Shown piece by piece: positions 12,346-23,579 of a DNA stretch of 64,000 nucleotides; the first letter of the stretch is position 1, and every line of letters starts with the position of its first letter. The DNA is from Pyrrhosoma nymphula (Eukaryota; Arthropoda; Insecta; Odonata; Coenagrionidae): positions 142,841,977 to 142,905,976 of the forward strand of contig OY754332.1 in the NCBI GenBank assembly GCA_963573305.1. Reading direction: 5' to 3'. Position numbers and translations under genes: made by a program. A model generated the notes under the pieces. It was given only the letters and a program-made list of their open reading frames with translations, ran no database searches and had not been told where the DNA came from.

Positions 12346-12960
12346 TATTTTTGGGAAGGGCCCAAATAGTTTTGCTGGTAGGACTTTCCAGTCCCCTGTA
12401 GTCCAATTCAAGAAGGAGAACTGTTTTACATTTGTCCTTTGTGATCGGCACTTTGCCTTGAACTGGTGATCATTTTTCCCCACAAAGTCTGCCTTCACTA
12501 TGTCCTTCCAAAATTCATCCCATGCTTTTTCCTCACTCACTATTTTATACATCCCTCATAGCCTGTTCCTTTTCCTCATAACCTGTAAACTCTCCCATCC
12601 CAGTACTCTTAAGCATTTCTGTAACACTCTCTGTTTTATTGTTTCCCAAGCACATACCTAGCCGCTTTTCTTTGCACCTTCTCTAAGTTCATCAACTCTC
12701 CTTTCTTCTGCGGGTCCCACACAAGAGTTGCGTACTCTAGTGTTGGCGGGACCAAGGTTTTATAGGCCTTCTCTTTAGTGGTCGTGCCTTTGAGGTTGCT
12801 CAGTACCCAATGTAGCATTTTGAAAGCCTTTTTAACAATGTGTTCCACGCTAAACCCCATCCTAAATTCTTAGTTAAATATACTCCAAAGTATTTACAAC
12901 TGTCCGATTTTGGAATTCAATTACCGGAGAAATCGTAATTTCTATTTCCGGTCTTCTTCC
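12345..12960 (-). pseudogene. CR1/Jockey-type LINE ORF2 C-terminal fragment (family A)
   Basis: The minus-strand frames encode the region after the RT catalytic core. They contain 'KKAFKMLHWVLSNLKGTTTK', then 'LVPPTLEYATLVWDPQKKGE' and 'LEKVQRKAARYVLGK' (12636-12860). After a break they read 'FSFLNWTTGDWKVLPAKLF' (about 12350-12420), the conserved 'RTIxDWNxLP' region near the end of ORF2. Frameshifts occur near 12860 and 12560-12635. Only the C-terminal part is present, as usual for 5'-truncated LINE copies. The same family occurs at 25211-25919. Confidence 0.8.
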
Positions 12961-12961
12961 T

Positions 12962-13490
12962 ATTGCTGAAGTTCCGAGGGAAGAGTCCTGGGGTGGGGAG
13001 GCGGGGGTGGGGAAGCGGGGGGGGGGCGGAGGGGGGGGGGGCGGATTGGGGAGAGAGGGAGAGTACCGGTCGCCGAAGCGTGAGTCTCACTTCTTCTCCG
13101 GAGACTCATCGAGCGCGACCGAGGAGCAAGGGACGGCTTGAGACGGCGAAGGGAGTGGGTGGGAAGTGGTTCCGATGGGCACGGGACGGGAGAGGCTCTC
13201 GCCCGCGACGAGTACAGTGTCCGGCCGAGCGCGAACGTTGCGGTGAGGCGGGAGGCACCCGCATTCGATGACGCATTAAATCACGCACGTCGCTCGGCCG
13301 CGGGGGCATTTTTAGGGCGGCTCACCGTCCGGCACGCACGGCACAACGCACACTCCAGGTCCCACTTCACGCAGCAATGGTTGGAGGAGCGAGTAATTTG
13401 TGCCCTCACTCAAGCGAAACCTCTTCCGCACTCTGGCTCGTCGACATGTCGGAAACCAATTTCACATCCCCCGTCGTGGACCTAGGAGTC
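12962..13490. promoter_or_regulatory. CpG island with G-rich tract
   Basis: A sharp change from AT-rich flanks to a CpG-dense block. A run of G clusters (about 12990-13045) has the spacing of G-quadruplex-forming DNA. It is followed by CpG-rich sequence with 'cggtgaggcg' at 13241, a possible GTGAGG splice donor. Open frames on both strands are GC artefacts without known domains. A promoter or first exon is plausible, but orientation and function are inferred. Confidence 0.4.
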
Positions 13491-13499
13491 CTCAAGGAC

Positions 13500-14768
13500 A
13501 AAGTAAAACGTTTCGTAGCAAATTACTTTTAATTAAAAGAGATGCTCCGTAATTTTAATTTTGTAGGTACATGTAGGTATTTTCTCGGCTCTGTTTCATG
13601 GTATTTCTCTTTCAATTACTATTTAAATCGTTATACACTTTCACTTTTGCATCGAGATTGCTGAATATTTTCTGCATTGGTATGATTTATGCTTTTTGTC
13701 GTTGTTCCTTTTCATTCGTGTGGTTCCCATGACTATTTTATGCTTTAATTACACTCGAAAGACGCTTTTTCCGCAGAAATTCTCTCAACGCTTCTTCTAA
13801 TCCCAAATAATCAATTGTACCTAGCTTTTACAATATTCCGCCGAATTTCTCTCGCTCATTTTTATTAATAAAAATTAGGACCTGAACTGCTGAGTTAGAG
13901 AAAACCCAGGTCTTACTTCCACGTTGATTATCATTAAAATAATGGTTAATCGAAGACGGAATAAATAATTTGGGATGGAAATATTAACCCTATGCAAAAG
14001 TTTATGAACGGTTAGGAAGAAGCGGCGTGGAAGTGACTGCAGATCAAAGAAGAGCTGATGCGAAACTATGCTATCAATGTTCACGCATTTTAGACTAAAA
14101 ATATTTCATTCTTTGACAAAATTTCTCAGTTATTAATAAAAAAAATAAATTATCCATAACCGATTTTATTGGTCTCCCCTCGACTGATAAATTTTTAAAA
14201 ATGATTTGATCCTAAATTTGATCTCGAACAAAAATTTGGCTTTTTGATAGTCAATTAGTTTTTCATAAAAAAATGAGTACAACTATGCACTGATGCTAGT
14301 TCCAGTCAAATTAGAGATCAACCCAAACCAAAGGTTCTAGACTATGCTTTAAATGATATACTATAAGTACTTATGAATGCGAACTGATCTTAGAGTTCCT
14401 TCAGTACGAAAACATCACAACGTAACAGCTGCACCATGTTGTCTATAAAAAATACAACTTCCCTCCTATTGCAAAGAAGTAGACCTCAAGGAAAATGTAG
14501 CCTTTATATGTCGTCCCCACTCAAGGAAAACGACGCCTCATCCCAAATATGGACAATGTGTCGGTGAATTTCCAGGGAATATATTTTTACGCGCCAATTT
14601 TATTTTAGCCTACTCAGGTGAGAATATGCGTCACCATTAACTAGACATTTTAACGGTGGATTCTCACGGTCTTCAATATCTCATCTCCGCAAAATGACGG
14701 CTTTCGTTGATGAAACCTAATTAACTATTACTAGCATAGCTAGTCCGCTGTGGTTCACGAATTTCTTC
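13500..14768. other. AT-rich non-coding stretch
   Basis: Short frames only and no recognised repeat. I see no gene. Confidence 0.4.
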
Positions 14769-14918
14769 CTCAAGATCGTGCTGTATGCCTCGTATATGAA
14801 CATTCCACTCCAACGACGAGTTCTCGGAAAAACTGCACTGACCCTCAAGCTCCTGTCGCATGCCTCGAGTGTGAACATTGCAGCTCAACGACGCGATATT
14901 GACAAAAGTTGCTCTGAG
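14769..14918. repeat. 75-bp tandem duplication (2 units)
   Basis: Units 14769-14843 and 14844-14918 are head to tail with a period of 75 bp. They share 'ctcaag', 'tgcctcg', 'gtgaacatt' or 'atgaacatt', and 'ctc(c/a)aacgacg' in register, with moderate divergence. The period is a multiple of three, but neither strand gives a recognised domain. Confidence 0.7.
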
Positions 14919-15294
14919 TGCTTGTGGTGGTCAAGCCACCAGTAATGCAATTCATACGAAAAATCTGAATGAAAATCATCCAAAATGTTTTTTTTCTACT
15001 TTTAACAATCTAAAATCTAGCGTTTGAATTAATTCGGAACAGATATAAATGTTAACTCCACCTCCCATAGGAAAAAAGGGTCCGTGGTACGACAAGCCGC
15101 GTTAGTAGATATCTTTCAAGCGTAAAATACGGTATAAATGATTTTTTGACACCACACCGACAAAGATACGGCAGTTATAACTATTATAAGAGCTAAGCGT
15201 CGATTATGGAACGTTTACATAGAGGGAGTCTACACCAATCTTCTACAGCAGCAGCCATTTTTCCTTAAACTATATTATTCTTCAGCTCTAAATG

Positions 15295-15545
15295 CGTCTT
15301 CTTCTTTTTCTCCGTCGCATCTCTGCAGCTCTCTTCCTTCTCCTTTTCCCCTCATAGCCAGCACGGCCTCCTCCTCCATCACGGCCTCCAGCATCTCTTC
15401 CCCCTCGTCATCTGTTCCACCCACCCACTCCACCTCCTCCTCAACTCCTCCAGCACTTCCCTCTCCTCAACCACCAAGTTAACCAATTCCTCGTTCCTCA
15501 CACCTTCTCCATTCTCCTCTACACTCACATCTCAAACGCCAGCAC
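15295..15545. repeat. polypyrimidine (C/T-rich) low-complexity tract
   Basis: About 250 bp with strong C+T bias on the plus strand (CTC, TCC, CCT words). One frame is open across it and would read Ser/Pro/Leu-rich, but it has no start codon and no domain. Most likely simple-sequence DNA. Confidence 0.6.
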
Positions 15546-15559
15546 CCTATTCTCATCTC

Positions 15560-16737
15560 ATTTCCTCAGGGGGAGCTTTGCACCCTCAGGGTCCAGAGTG
15601 CACCATATAACGCTCCATAGTAGACTCTTTGCCAGTCTGTTCTTTGCACTCTAGCATACGACCCCCGTCATTGATTCTTCCGCGTTGTTAATAAGCATGT
15701 CGAAATGTATCTACTAATCGTTAGACTCTTGATTATTTACAGCAACAATTATGGCACATTGGGCCATAATGTATGAGCATTAGGAGTGTTTATGACAAGG
15801 GAGCTCCAAAGAATTCAATTCACTCACCTCGCAAATCAAACGAGGCTGAGCCTTCGCGCCAACATTCTTCGCGGCCAAAGCGCAGGCTGCCGAGTGCAAA
15901 CGAGTGCAACAGGATGCGTGACTTCACGGCGTAGACTGCAAGCCGTCGCTCACCCTTCAAAAGTCCCTCGAGGTTCAGAAGGGTTCCTGCAAATTAAAGT
16001 AAATGAACTGTCACATCATTTGGTTTATGCACTCTCCTATTAACAAAGTTGATTTCATGCGCCGCGCATATGTTTTATTATAACCGTATACATAAAAGGA
16101 ACAAACCTTCGAGTATGTGCTCAATAGAGACGCTGTCTCAAAAGAGAGTTGTCTCCAGAGCAACCCCCAGGTCAGGCAAGGTAAGGATCATGCCTGTCTG
16201 ACGTCACATGTGCCACCTTGCTCCCACTAACAATACATTTCAAGAATAGCTCGCGCGCACTCTATTGCATATATGCTCGAAGAAACAAACCAATCCGCTC
16301 CAAATGATTTCTCTCCTCCAATGATGGCCTTACGTGAATTATATCTCAAGCTTGTTACGCAACCGCAGCACCATGTGCTCAGAATAGTAGGTGGCATTTT
16401 CAAAGAGTAAACTTGAAAAGTTAGGTAACACACATAGGAAATGTATTCTAAGACATAACCTTGGCATGATATTTTTAAAGGAAATATATAATAATAAAAA
16501 ATCTTATAATAAATACCGTAATATATAAATCGTCTCAGGCTCAACTTTGTGGAAGTTCATTTATACCGTAATATATATACACCACGGTGGCACGTTTTCT
16601 ATGCATATTTTTAATGCAAAAACCCATCAGAAGACACTTTATTTCACAATATCCGAATACATAAATGTAACTTAGCCAAGACTTCATGAGAAATTCCTAG
16701 AGTATATTTTGATTGGTATACAATAAATTGAGAAACA
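15560..16737. other. non-coding stretch
   Basis: Mixed AT-rich DNA with no recognised gene or repeat. Frames of 85 codons (15786-16043, plus) and 105 codons (16227-16544, minus) lack known features. Confidence 0.4.
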
Positions 16738-17078
16738 TCGGGTAGTGTGGCGTGGTGGCTAGAATACTGGCTCTTCATCTCGAGGGCCTGGGTCCATATT
16801 CCGACAGAGGCGGAGATTTTTCACTGGGATCTCAATCCCTAAATGGGTGCCGTGTGGAGAGCACTTCAAGTGCAGTACTCTGCCCATCGGATGGGACGTT
16901 AAACCGTGGTCATATTGCCACATTTCGTTAAATATTAGCCTTATGCCGACGCTGGGGTACTATCCACCCTTCCTTAATTCCTTAGAAAACCCTTTCCCAA
17001 CCAACCTAACCATACTTCCTTCGAGGCGCAAATGACCTTAGCTGTCGGTAGCCTCTTCAAATAACCAACCAACTTGAG
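16738..17078 (+). repeat. full-length tRNA-derived SINE (family A), best copy
   Basis: The head has 'gtggcgtggtggctagaata' (A-box-like) and 'gggcctgggtccatattcc' (B-box position, mutated from GGTTCGANNCC). The body has the conserved 'cgtgtggagagcacttcaag', 'catcggatgggacgttaaac' and 'tatgccgacgctggggtac' blocks. The 3' part carries CCAACCAACC and 'ggcgcaaatgacctta' and ends in 'aataaccaaccaactt'. The same blocks recur at 23985-24335 (+) and, on the minus strand, at about 12.1, 23.2, 23.6, 36.1, 40.4, 43.3 and 44.3 kb. It is non-coding and would depend on a LINE for mobility; the partner is not identifiable here. Confidence 0.8.
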
Positions 17079-17079
17079 A

Positions 17080-17970
17080 AAAATTTACTCACTATTCCTT
17101 TATTTTTTCCATCCATTATTATTATTATCCATCCAGAAATTTTATTCCATCAACCTATTCCGGCATTCAGAAATCTAAGAAACTCGTTTAAAACTTGGCT
17201 AGCACCATTATTATCACTATAAACTTTATTTACTTGCTCGCTCTTAATATACTAATTTTTTGATGGATTATTGCTAAATAAAACGCCTACATTTTCAGCG
17301 ATGCGACAAAAGAAAAAAAGCCCGAGAAATAATTTTCAGGTGGCAATGTTGCTCCACTTCTCATTCCGAGCTGAATATTCGACGTAGGAGAATCTCTTTA
17401 AACGCTTCCGGAGGGCACTATTAATGTGACTGCTATGGGCGCACAAATGTCGCGACGTGATGTCACGAGGATACGTTCAAGAATTTAGCACAACGCCGGA
17501 TGGCTCACCGTGCCAAAAAATTCTCAATGAATGAGGGAAAGATGAAGCTCTCAACTTCAAATGAAACTGACGAGAACGCCGTTCACTTCATTTTCTGGGC
17601 TACTTCAGTGTCTCATATTTACTTCCTTTCTTCGATGGGCGACTGAGTAGAAGAAAGTCTACATGAAAGCGTATGCATTCGTATCCTAAAAAACGAATAG
17701 TTAGTCGACTTGGTTGCACGGATACCGCGCGACTTAAAGGCCACTGGTACGTGTCCCGCCCCATAATGTATTGAATTATATTCGGCCCACTCGAGCTGAT
17801 CAGTCCGTCTCTGTTTCTGCTTCATTTGTGAATGGTGTTTGGAAAGAAGGAATTATTACACCTATATTTTCAACTGTTTACCACTCTTATTCTGTCATAT
17901 ATATATCCACCCAATACAGACGGTGTTGCAGGTATATTAATAATAATAGAAAACTATCACCACGACATAA
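17080..17970. other. non-coding stretch
   Basis: AT-rich with ATT repeats near 17115. Nothing recognised as a gene. It may include decayed 3' sequence of the LINE relic at 17975-18135, but no motif supports that. Confidence 0.35.
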
Positions 17971-17974
17971 AAAC

Positions 17975-18135
17975 TATTGTGATGTTAATATTTGTAGCAA
18001 CCACAGCCTAATAACCTTTAGAGCCTCTAGCAGTTCCCAGCAAAGTTTGTCAAATAGCTTGGTTACACTTTCCGTCCGATCGCAGAAGTTTTTAACGAAA
18101 CGCGTGGCTTCCCCCATTATTCCTACAAAGTTCCC
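17975..18135 (-). pseudogene. small CR1/Jockey-type LINE relic (family A)
   Basis: The minus-strand frame contains 'GEATRFVKNFCDRTESVTKL' followed by 'CWELLEALKVIRLWLL'. It aligns with 'RKAARFIKNSYGRTDSVTQM' and 'GWEPLETRRLRARLRLL' in the LINE copy at 25241-25804. This is the conserved post-RT region of CR1/Jockey ORF2. Only about 50 residues are recognisable. A 163-codon frame on the opposite strand (17771-18262) is a shadow. Confidence 0.6.
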
Positions 18136-18269
18136 ACATTTCCTGCGTTTCGCGCCAGACTCTTGCGGATTAGTCGATATGATGCCCAAATGGAGCGAAG
18201 TGACGTCCCTCTCTCACTATCCCATCCATGGACCTTCCGGGTATCCGACTGATGAATCTTAGTCTCTAT

Positions 18270-19640
18270 AATCGAGCGCCGCAATTGATTCGAGTGTGTT
18301 TCGCTTACTACTGCATCATTGAAATGGCTTTTTTTCTCGATTGCATAAAGCCCTTGGAGTATTCGAGGAATCAGGGTTTGAATCTAAGTCTTGACTAATG
18401 TTTTTTTTTTCTAAGCGAATCTTGCTCATTTGAGTCATATCACGCCTAGTGGCTTTACTAAAGTTGCTGCGGTTGCTTTTTCCGCAGTTCTTTGATGGTA
18501 TTCAAAGACTACATCATTCTGAACTGCGATAAATGAAAAATCGTATTCCAAGATAAAACTTATAAAAAACTCATTTTTGACGAAGCTACTTTTGAGAGAA
18601 TAGTATTAAATAGCTGAAGAGGCTGATGGACTGCACAGGCACTCCTGGAACATCGAAATTGTATCACTAGCACGCCAACCTGTGTGTGTGAGGAAGAAGC
18701 TAGAAGACAAAAGTCGGCGGTGAGAGGCGTTCACAACAGAGAGTGCTTGAAGATTTGACTTCGTCTCAGGGAGGCGATTTACTTTCTTTAAAAGAGTATT
18801 CCAAATAAAAGACACATGTGTGAGTGACTTCAAATGTACAGTCACCCTTGGAAATAACAAAGTCCTGTCAGTGAGGCCAGTGCAGTCTACCAAGGACCTC
18901 ACCCAAGCACATGAAACCACATTCAACCAGCAAAGGTGATCGAGAAGTTCCTCTGAAAAATTAAACTAATGCCCAATTTTTACATTTCTATTTTCGGAAA
19001 TATTGTCCTCTATCTGTTTGCTTATGCACATTCATTTCAAAATTTCCTTTTCCACAAGTACTAGGACCTGCATTGAGACTTCGGTAACAAAATGGCAGAA
19101 ACATAAGAAGTAGCAATTTATTATAGAAATTACGCTGGAGAAAAACTGAATGGAAGCGTCATTTTCCAGGAAATTAAATGGTAGAATCAACCGCAGCGCT
19201 AGCTGGTGGAGAAAGTTGGACACTGAGGAAAGAGAAAGTGAAGATATAGGAGGCATTCGATATTTAGATGAAAAAAAAAGAATGACAAAAGTACATTCGA
19301 CCGAAAGTAAGACAAAAGGAGGAACTTGACGGAAGGGATAATGATGGGGAAGAGGGGAGGCGTCGGGGAGGAGAGGAAGGATGGGCATTTTATAATGTCG
19401 TGAATGCAGTTGGGAAGTACTCTAAACCGATGGGAGAGCGTGAAGGAACAGTGAAATCCTGGCAAGGGCAATGCCGGAATAGCGATAACCCGTCAAAAGC
19501 CTACTCGAACCCGCATATAACCAAATATTAATAATAACATATTTAAAAAAGGCTGAACTAAGCCTCAGCTTGTCAAGTGATAAACAATTTAAACTTTTTC
19601 ACTGAATAATTAATAATAAGTAGATTTATTACACAGAATA
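18270..19640. other. non-coding stretch
   Basis: Frames of 106 and 118 codons on the minus strand (18606-18926, 19032-19388) show no domain I recognise. The second is driven by a G/A-rich tract on the plus strand at 19210-19400. Confidence 0.35.
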
Positions 19641-19643
19641 ATT

Positions 19644-19740
19644 TAAGCGTCATCTTCAGGTATAATGTACCTGAAGATGACGCTTAGGCGTTGAAACGCG
19701 TTTACAGTAAATAAACTATTCTGTTGACATTACCAAGTTG
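19644..19740 (+). repeat. Penelope-like element terminus with hairpin and hammerhead-like core
   Basis: Perfect 19-bp arms (19644-19662 and 19668-19686) flank a 5-nt loop. Weaker inverted similarity extends outward: 'cagaataattta' on the left against 'aataaactattctg' on the right. The right arm enters 'ctgaagatgacgcttaggcg' (19671-19690) followed by 'ttgaaacgcg'. This spells CUGANGA, a helix ACGC/GCGU with UUAG loop, then GAAAC, the order of a hammerhead core as reported for termini of several Penelope-like retroelements. No RT or GIY-YIG domain is nearby, so only the end remains. Confidence 0.55.
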
Positions 19741-20696
19741 TTTTAACTTATGTAAAAATATATATTTTTTAAACAATTCCAGGGTGACTGTTAGCCTCAA
19801 TGCAAAATATCATTTCCTAATCGGTTCGTCATTATTGCAATCGATTTGCAGCAATTAACTTCGGAGAAATTTATGGAACAATACTGGTATTCGCAGTAAT
19901 CTGAATGTTTAACCAAGTCTTTGCGGGGACGCAGTTTTATGTATAAAATGCATCACATTAAAGTCATGAACGTTTAAAAACGGTGAATAGCGTATACGCT
20001 GGGGAGGACCGAATCATGCAGCGAAAGAGGACGCGAATTGTTGAGCGAAAATTTTATGGAGCTTGAAAAAAGCATCCTTCATAATTGCTTGATAGGATCA
20101 AAATTGGAGGGGATTAACTTTCCCAAAGGGGGTATTTGAATTTTAACGCTACCAATTTCCAGGAAGTAATGGTCTTTGTTGTTGACCTTCTGTATACAGC
20201 GGCTATTTATAATTCTTAACATATCGAGCGTCGAGAGGCTTAAGAGACCTCACTGTCGGCTTCAATGAAAGATCGCCCGTCAATGAACAGGCGCTTTCCG
20301 CAATGCAAGCGAAATGTGCCCACATAATTAGTTTTGAGATACGGCAACAAAAAATTGTAAAGGACTTTTTAAGTCAGTTTATTTTTTCCATGAAATGGAG
20401 GCCCTGAGAAATACACGCTGACATCCGCCAAGGGTAATTGATTTTATAGTAGATATTTCAACACTTTAATAGAGATTTAATGCATGCATTTTATGATTAA
20501 AATCTCATCGATACATTAATATACCAGATCTTGCTCTGGCACCGGTAGTGTTTTTACAAGATTGGAGCGGATTACACACGCGGAAATATGGACTTATTAG
20601 TTCTGAAGGATAATAAAAACACATACTCGACTCCTACATTCATATTAATATTAAAGCATTAACTTTGATTTTCCACAGAGGTAAAAAGCTATTATA

Positions 20697-20754
20697 CACA
20701 CGAACTAGGTTTTGGCTTGATGATGACGTCCTACGCCGTAACCTAGGTCGTGTG
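20697..20754 (+). repeat. hairpin resembling a Penelope-like terminus
   Basis: Arms 20697-20716 and 20735-20754 match in 17 of 20 positions. The loop and right arm read 'ttgatgatgacgtcctacgc' followed by 'cgtaacctagg', resembling a decayed CUGAUGA...GAAAC core in which C3 and the GA of the second strand are lost. It lies 1 kb from the better example at 19.65 kb. Confidence 0.4.
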
Positions 20755-20769
20755 TGCGATATATTTTAT

Positions 20770-21960
20770 ATAAAATGACAAAATATTTGCTTTCATTTCA
20801 ATAAGTATAGCAAATTCCACAAAGTTACGCCTGTGACAGCAAACTTCCAAAAGTCACGGCTCAGCTTAGGGAATAGAAATTAATCTCTCCATTATGGATA
20901 AACGTATATTGATAGGATTATTTGGGAAGACTAATCAATTAGCTAAGACACTTGTGACACTCAGTTGCTAATCAAAAACAACAGCGTAGTATGTCAGAAA
21001 AACTGCAGTCACATTCTCATGACTTTTCATTCTAATAATTTGGTAATTATATTTTTACTGTAGGTTGACGCAATAATCAACACAGGAAACGAAGAGGGGA
21101 TAAAGCCAGAACCAATTAACTCAAGCTCTTACCAGAGCCAATTATTTTTATTTCTATTAAATATGTAAAAGTTTCCACACTGGCTTCTGGAGAGAACTAC
21201 GGCTAGCATTAAATGGCTAGGTTGAAGTTACTTCTTTACTTTCATCACCTCACGACCTTTTTATTTGTATTACATTCATCAAAGATTTCCAACGTGCTAT
21301 TTTAATGGCTGGTGTTATCGACGTCTCTGCCATACACTTCGCCTCAAAAGGAAACGAGAAGGCCGGGAAAAGAGAACCCTTGGTCATTGAAAGGACTCTT
21401 CATTAAAGTCATCTTCGAGCCGCGCACCAAGTAAAGGGACGGGAAAAAACGAGGCAAAAAGGAAATTAATGGAATTTTAATTTTACAAACATTATAGGCA
21501 GAGGTTTATCTCCATATCCCCTTCAAGTCACTGGGTGGGGCTCCATAAAATAGAGAGGAGGTGAAGAACAGATATCCTGAAGGTGAGGGATGAACAGAGG
21601 GATGTGCTTGGAATACAAATGTTTCGCTCTGTTTATTTTACACTCGTGAATATTGCGATGAAAAACGGATTTGTGAACCTATCATCCTGTGAGCCTATCA
21701 ACCCTGTTTCGTCGCTTTTGTCTCCATTTTCAGCGTAGTGCGTCGCCAAGATTACGTCGCAATCCAAGTCATGCCAGTGAGATCCTTGCAGTAAGTATAA
21801 TCCAGCACCGAGCCGTGTTTAATCCTTTGTATCCTCAATACGCTTTAAGGTCCCGTGAAGGGTTATCCAGTGCGAGAAAAAGCCTGATGGCATAATAGTA
21901 AACATTTCCAGCGGAATGAAAAACTCAAGTGTCATAAAAGGTCGCGTGTGGGATGAAGGT
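20770..21960. other. non-coding stretch
   Basis: AT-rich, no gene recognised. Frames are short and unconvincing. Confidence 0.4.
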
Positions 21961-22498
21961 CGAGGGGATTCCCTCCCCTTCTTACCCCCCTCCCCGGAGT
22001 ACATGCACATGGGCAATTATGTCTGTCGACAGAGACTCTTATGTAATTATAGCCGAGCACTGCGGAAATTACGCTCGGGATGCTCTGGTTGGCTGAATCC
22101 CCAGCCGTCTCGCACACGCTCGTCTGTTACGCTGCGGGCCTCGACTGGTGGGGACGTGAGAGCACTGTGACGGCCTCCGCTCTCGCCGTCTGCTCACGGA
22201 GGCCCCGCGACCGCGTGGGCGACTCTGTTCCGAGTTGGAAGCGGAGGAATGCAGGCCGCGTCGGGCAGTGTGGCCCAATAATCCCAGTTAAAGTAATTCC
22301 GTGAAGAGCGTCCCTCAACATCTTCCAAGTGTTGCCCCAGATATAGGAGGGGGGAAACCACGCTTTCGCCCGAGGAATGAAAACTCGTGAAAACACCCAG
22401 CGCCCGCGCCGACATTCACTGAAGATCGGATGAGTGAAGGATGCTGTTTCCCCCGAAACAACTGGGCGTCAACAATACAGAGAGCAGTGTGGGTGAGT
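21960..22498 (+). promoter_or_regulatory. CpG island ending in a strong splice donor
   Basis: A CpG-dense block in AT-rich surroundings. It ends in 'gtgtgg|gtgagtac' with the donor GT at 22493-22494, a consensus metazoan 5' splice site on the plus strand. Overlapping frames on both strands carry no known domain, so if this is an exon it is probably a 5'-untranslated first exon. Transcription is inferred. Confidence 0.4.
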
Positions 22499-22559
22499 AC
22501 GCATGCTCCAAATTTTTTAATCGACAATGACACGATGCATTTTCCCGATCATCATCGTC

Positions 22560-23050
22560 GGAAGTCATTACTTCGAAGATAGGTTTTCTGCAGCATTACA
22601 ATTTACTCTCCTTCAATCTAACCGTTTTAATCCATCATAAGGCTTCATTCTATCGCCTCTGATAATTCGCCTGATGTATTCTATCCTTAGTTATCCTCTG
22701 TAATTCATCCCATTAGTTGTCTTTTCTATTGTTCTTTGCAAGAGGCTGTTTTTTCTTAGAATGTGTCCAATAAGTGTATTTCATCCACTTCGGGAAGTTT
22801 TTCACAAAATAATCTATCCTCTCCAACTGTTCGTAGGACTTCACCATTGTTGATTCTCTCCGTCAATAAGATCTTTCTCATTCTTCGATAACACCTCATT
22901 TTCATAGCTCCCAGTCATCTTCCGTCTGAGGCTGATATCTTTCAAGGTACACTAGGTACCCTGCCATATCAGAGCGTGCTGTAACTGTATTTTTCAATGA
23001 AGTGGTTCCGTATTTCCACCTTAGTATTGCTATTACTGGAATATTCTCTG
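22560..23050 (-). pseudogene. LINE family B C-terminal relic
   Basis: The minus-strand translation contains 'MKMRCYRRMRKILLTERINN' then 'GEVLRTVGEDRLF', matching the expected C-terminal 'MEMWCYRRM...WTDRITNEEVLRRAGE' region whose decayed counterpart lies at 11430-11510 in the plus-strand copy. It continues toward 'LLDTF' with stops and frameshifts. An upstream fragment 'NTKVEIRNHFIEKYSYS' (about 23000-23050) corresponds to 'TTLEVRKHFIKIY'. Non-functional. Confidence 0.7.
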
Positions 23051-23159
23051 TGCAAGCGAGATTTTAAAGGTAATAACACATTACACAGCGGGTTTTAGTT
23101 TTACTTTCTTTCTCCGCTCAAAGGGATTTTGGCGTACAGTAAAAATATATTGGAAGGCT

Positions 23160-23390
23160 AATTCCTCATCAGCGTGATTCAAGTTCGCCCAGCAGGAATC
23201 GGCGCTTCAGAACGGGAGGAAAGATAATAGGACATTAGCAGTGAATGGTAGGGTAGAAATGAGGAGAGAAGCTTGACGCCGGCTTAATCCTGACGAAGGG
23301 CTCCAAAAGAACCATGGCTAAATGTCCCATCTGACGGACGGGTGGTACTTGACGTGCTCTCCACAAAGCATCCAAGCAGGGATCAGATGA
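23160..23390 (-). repeat. SINE family A copy
   Basis: On the minus strand it carries the head/body junction 'gatccctgcttggatgc', 'tggagagcacgtcaagtacc', 'cgtccgtcagatgggacatt' and 'taagccggcgtcaagc'. The B-box head is poorly preserved. Confidence 0.6.
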
Positions 23391-23579
23391 AAACTGCATT
23401 CACAAATTCATTCATTTACTTCCTATAAAATAAATACTCGCAAACCTGTTTCAACATCTGGCACAAAACGCTGGAACAGGGTTTTAGAAGTTAAAATTAC
23501 CGTTGGAAACGATTGGCGTGATGCTATTTTTACCAAACAAGTATGATTCATACTAATTTAACGCACTGGAGAGGTGAAT

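Noticed and set aside
17771..18262. 163-codon plus-strand frame
   Set aside because: It lies antisense to a recognisable LINE fragment (17975-18135, minus) and has no domain of its own.
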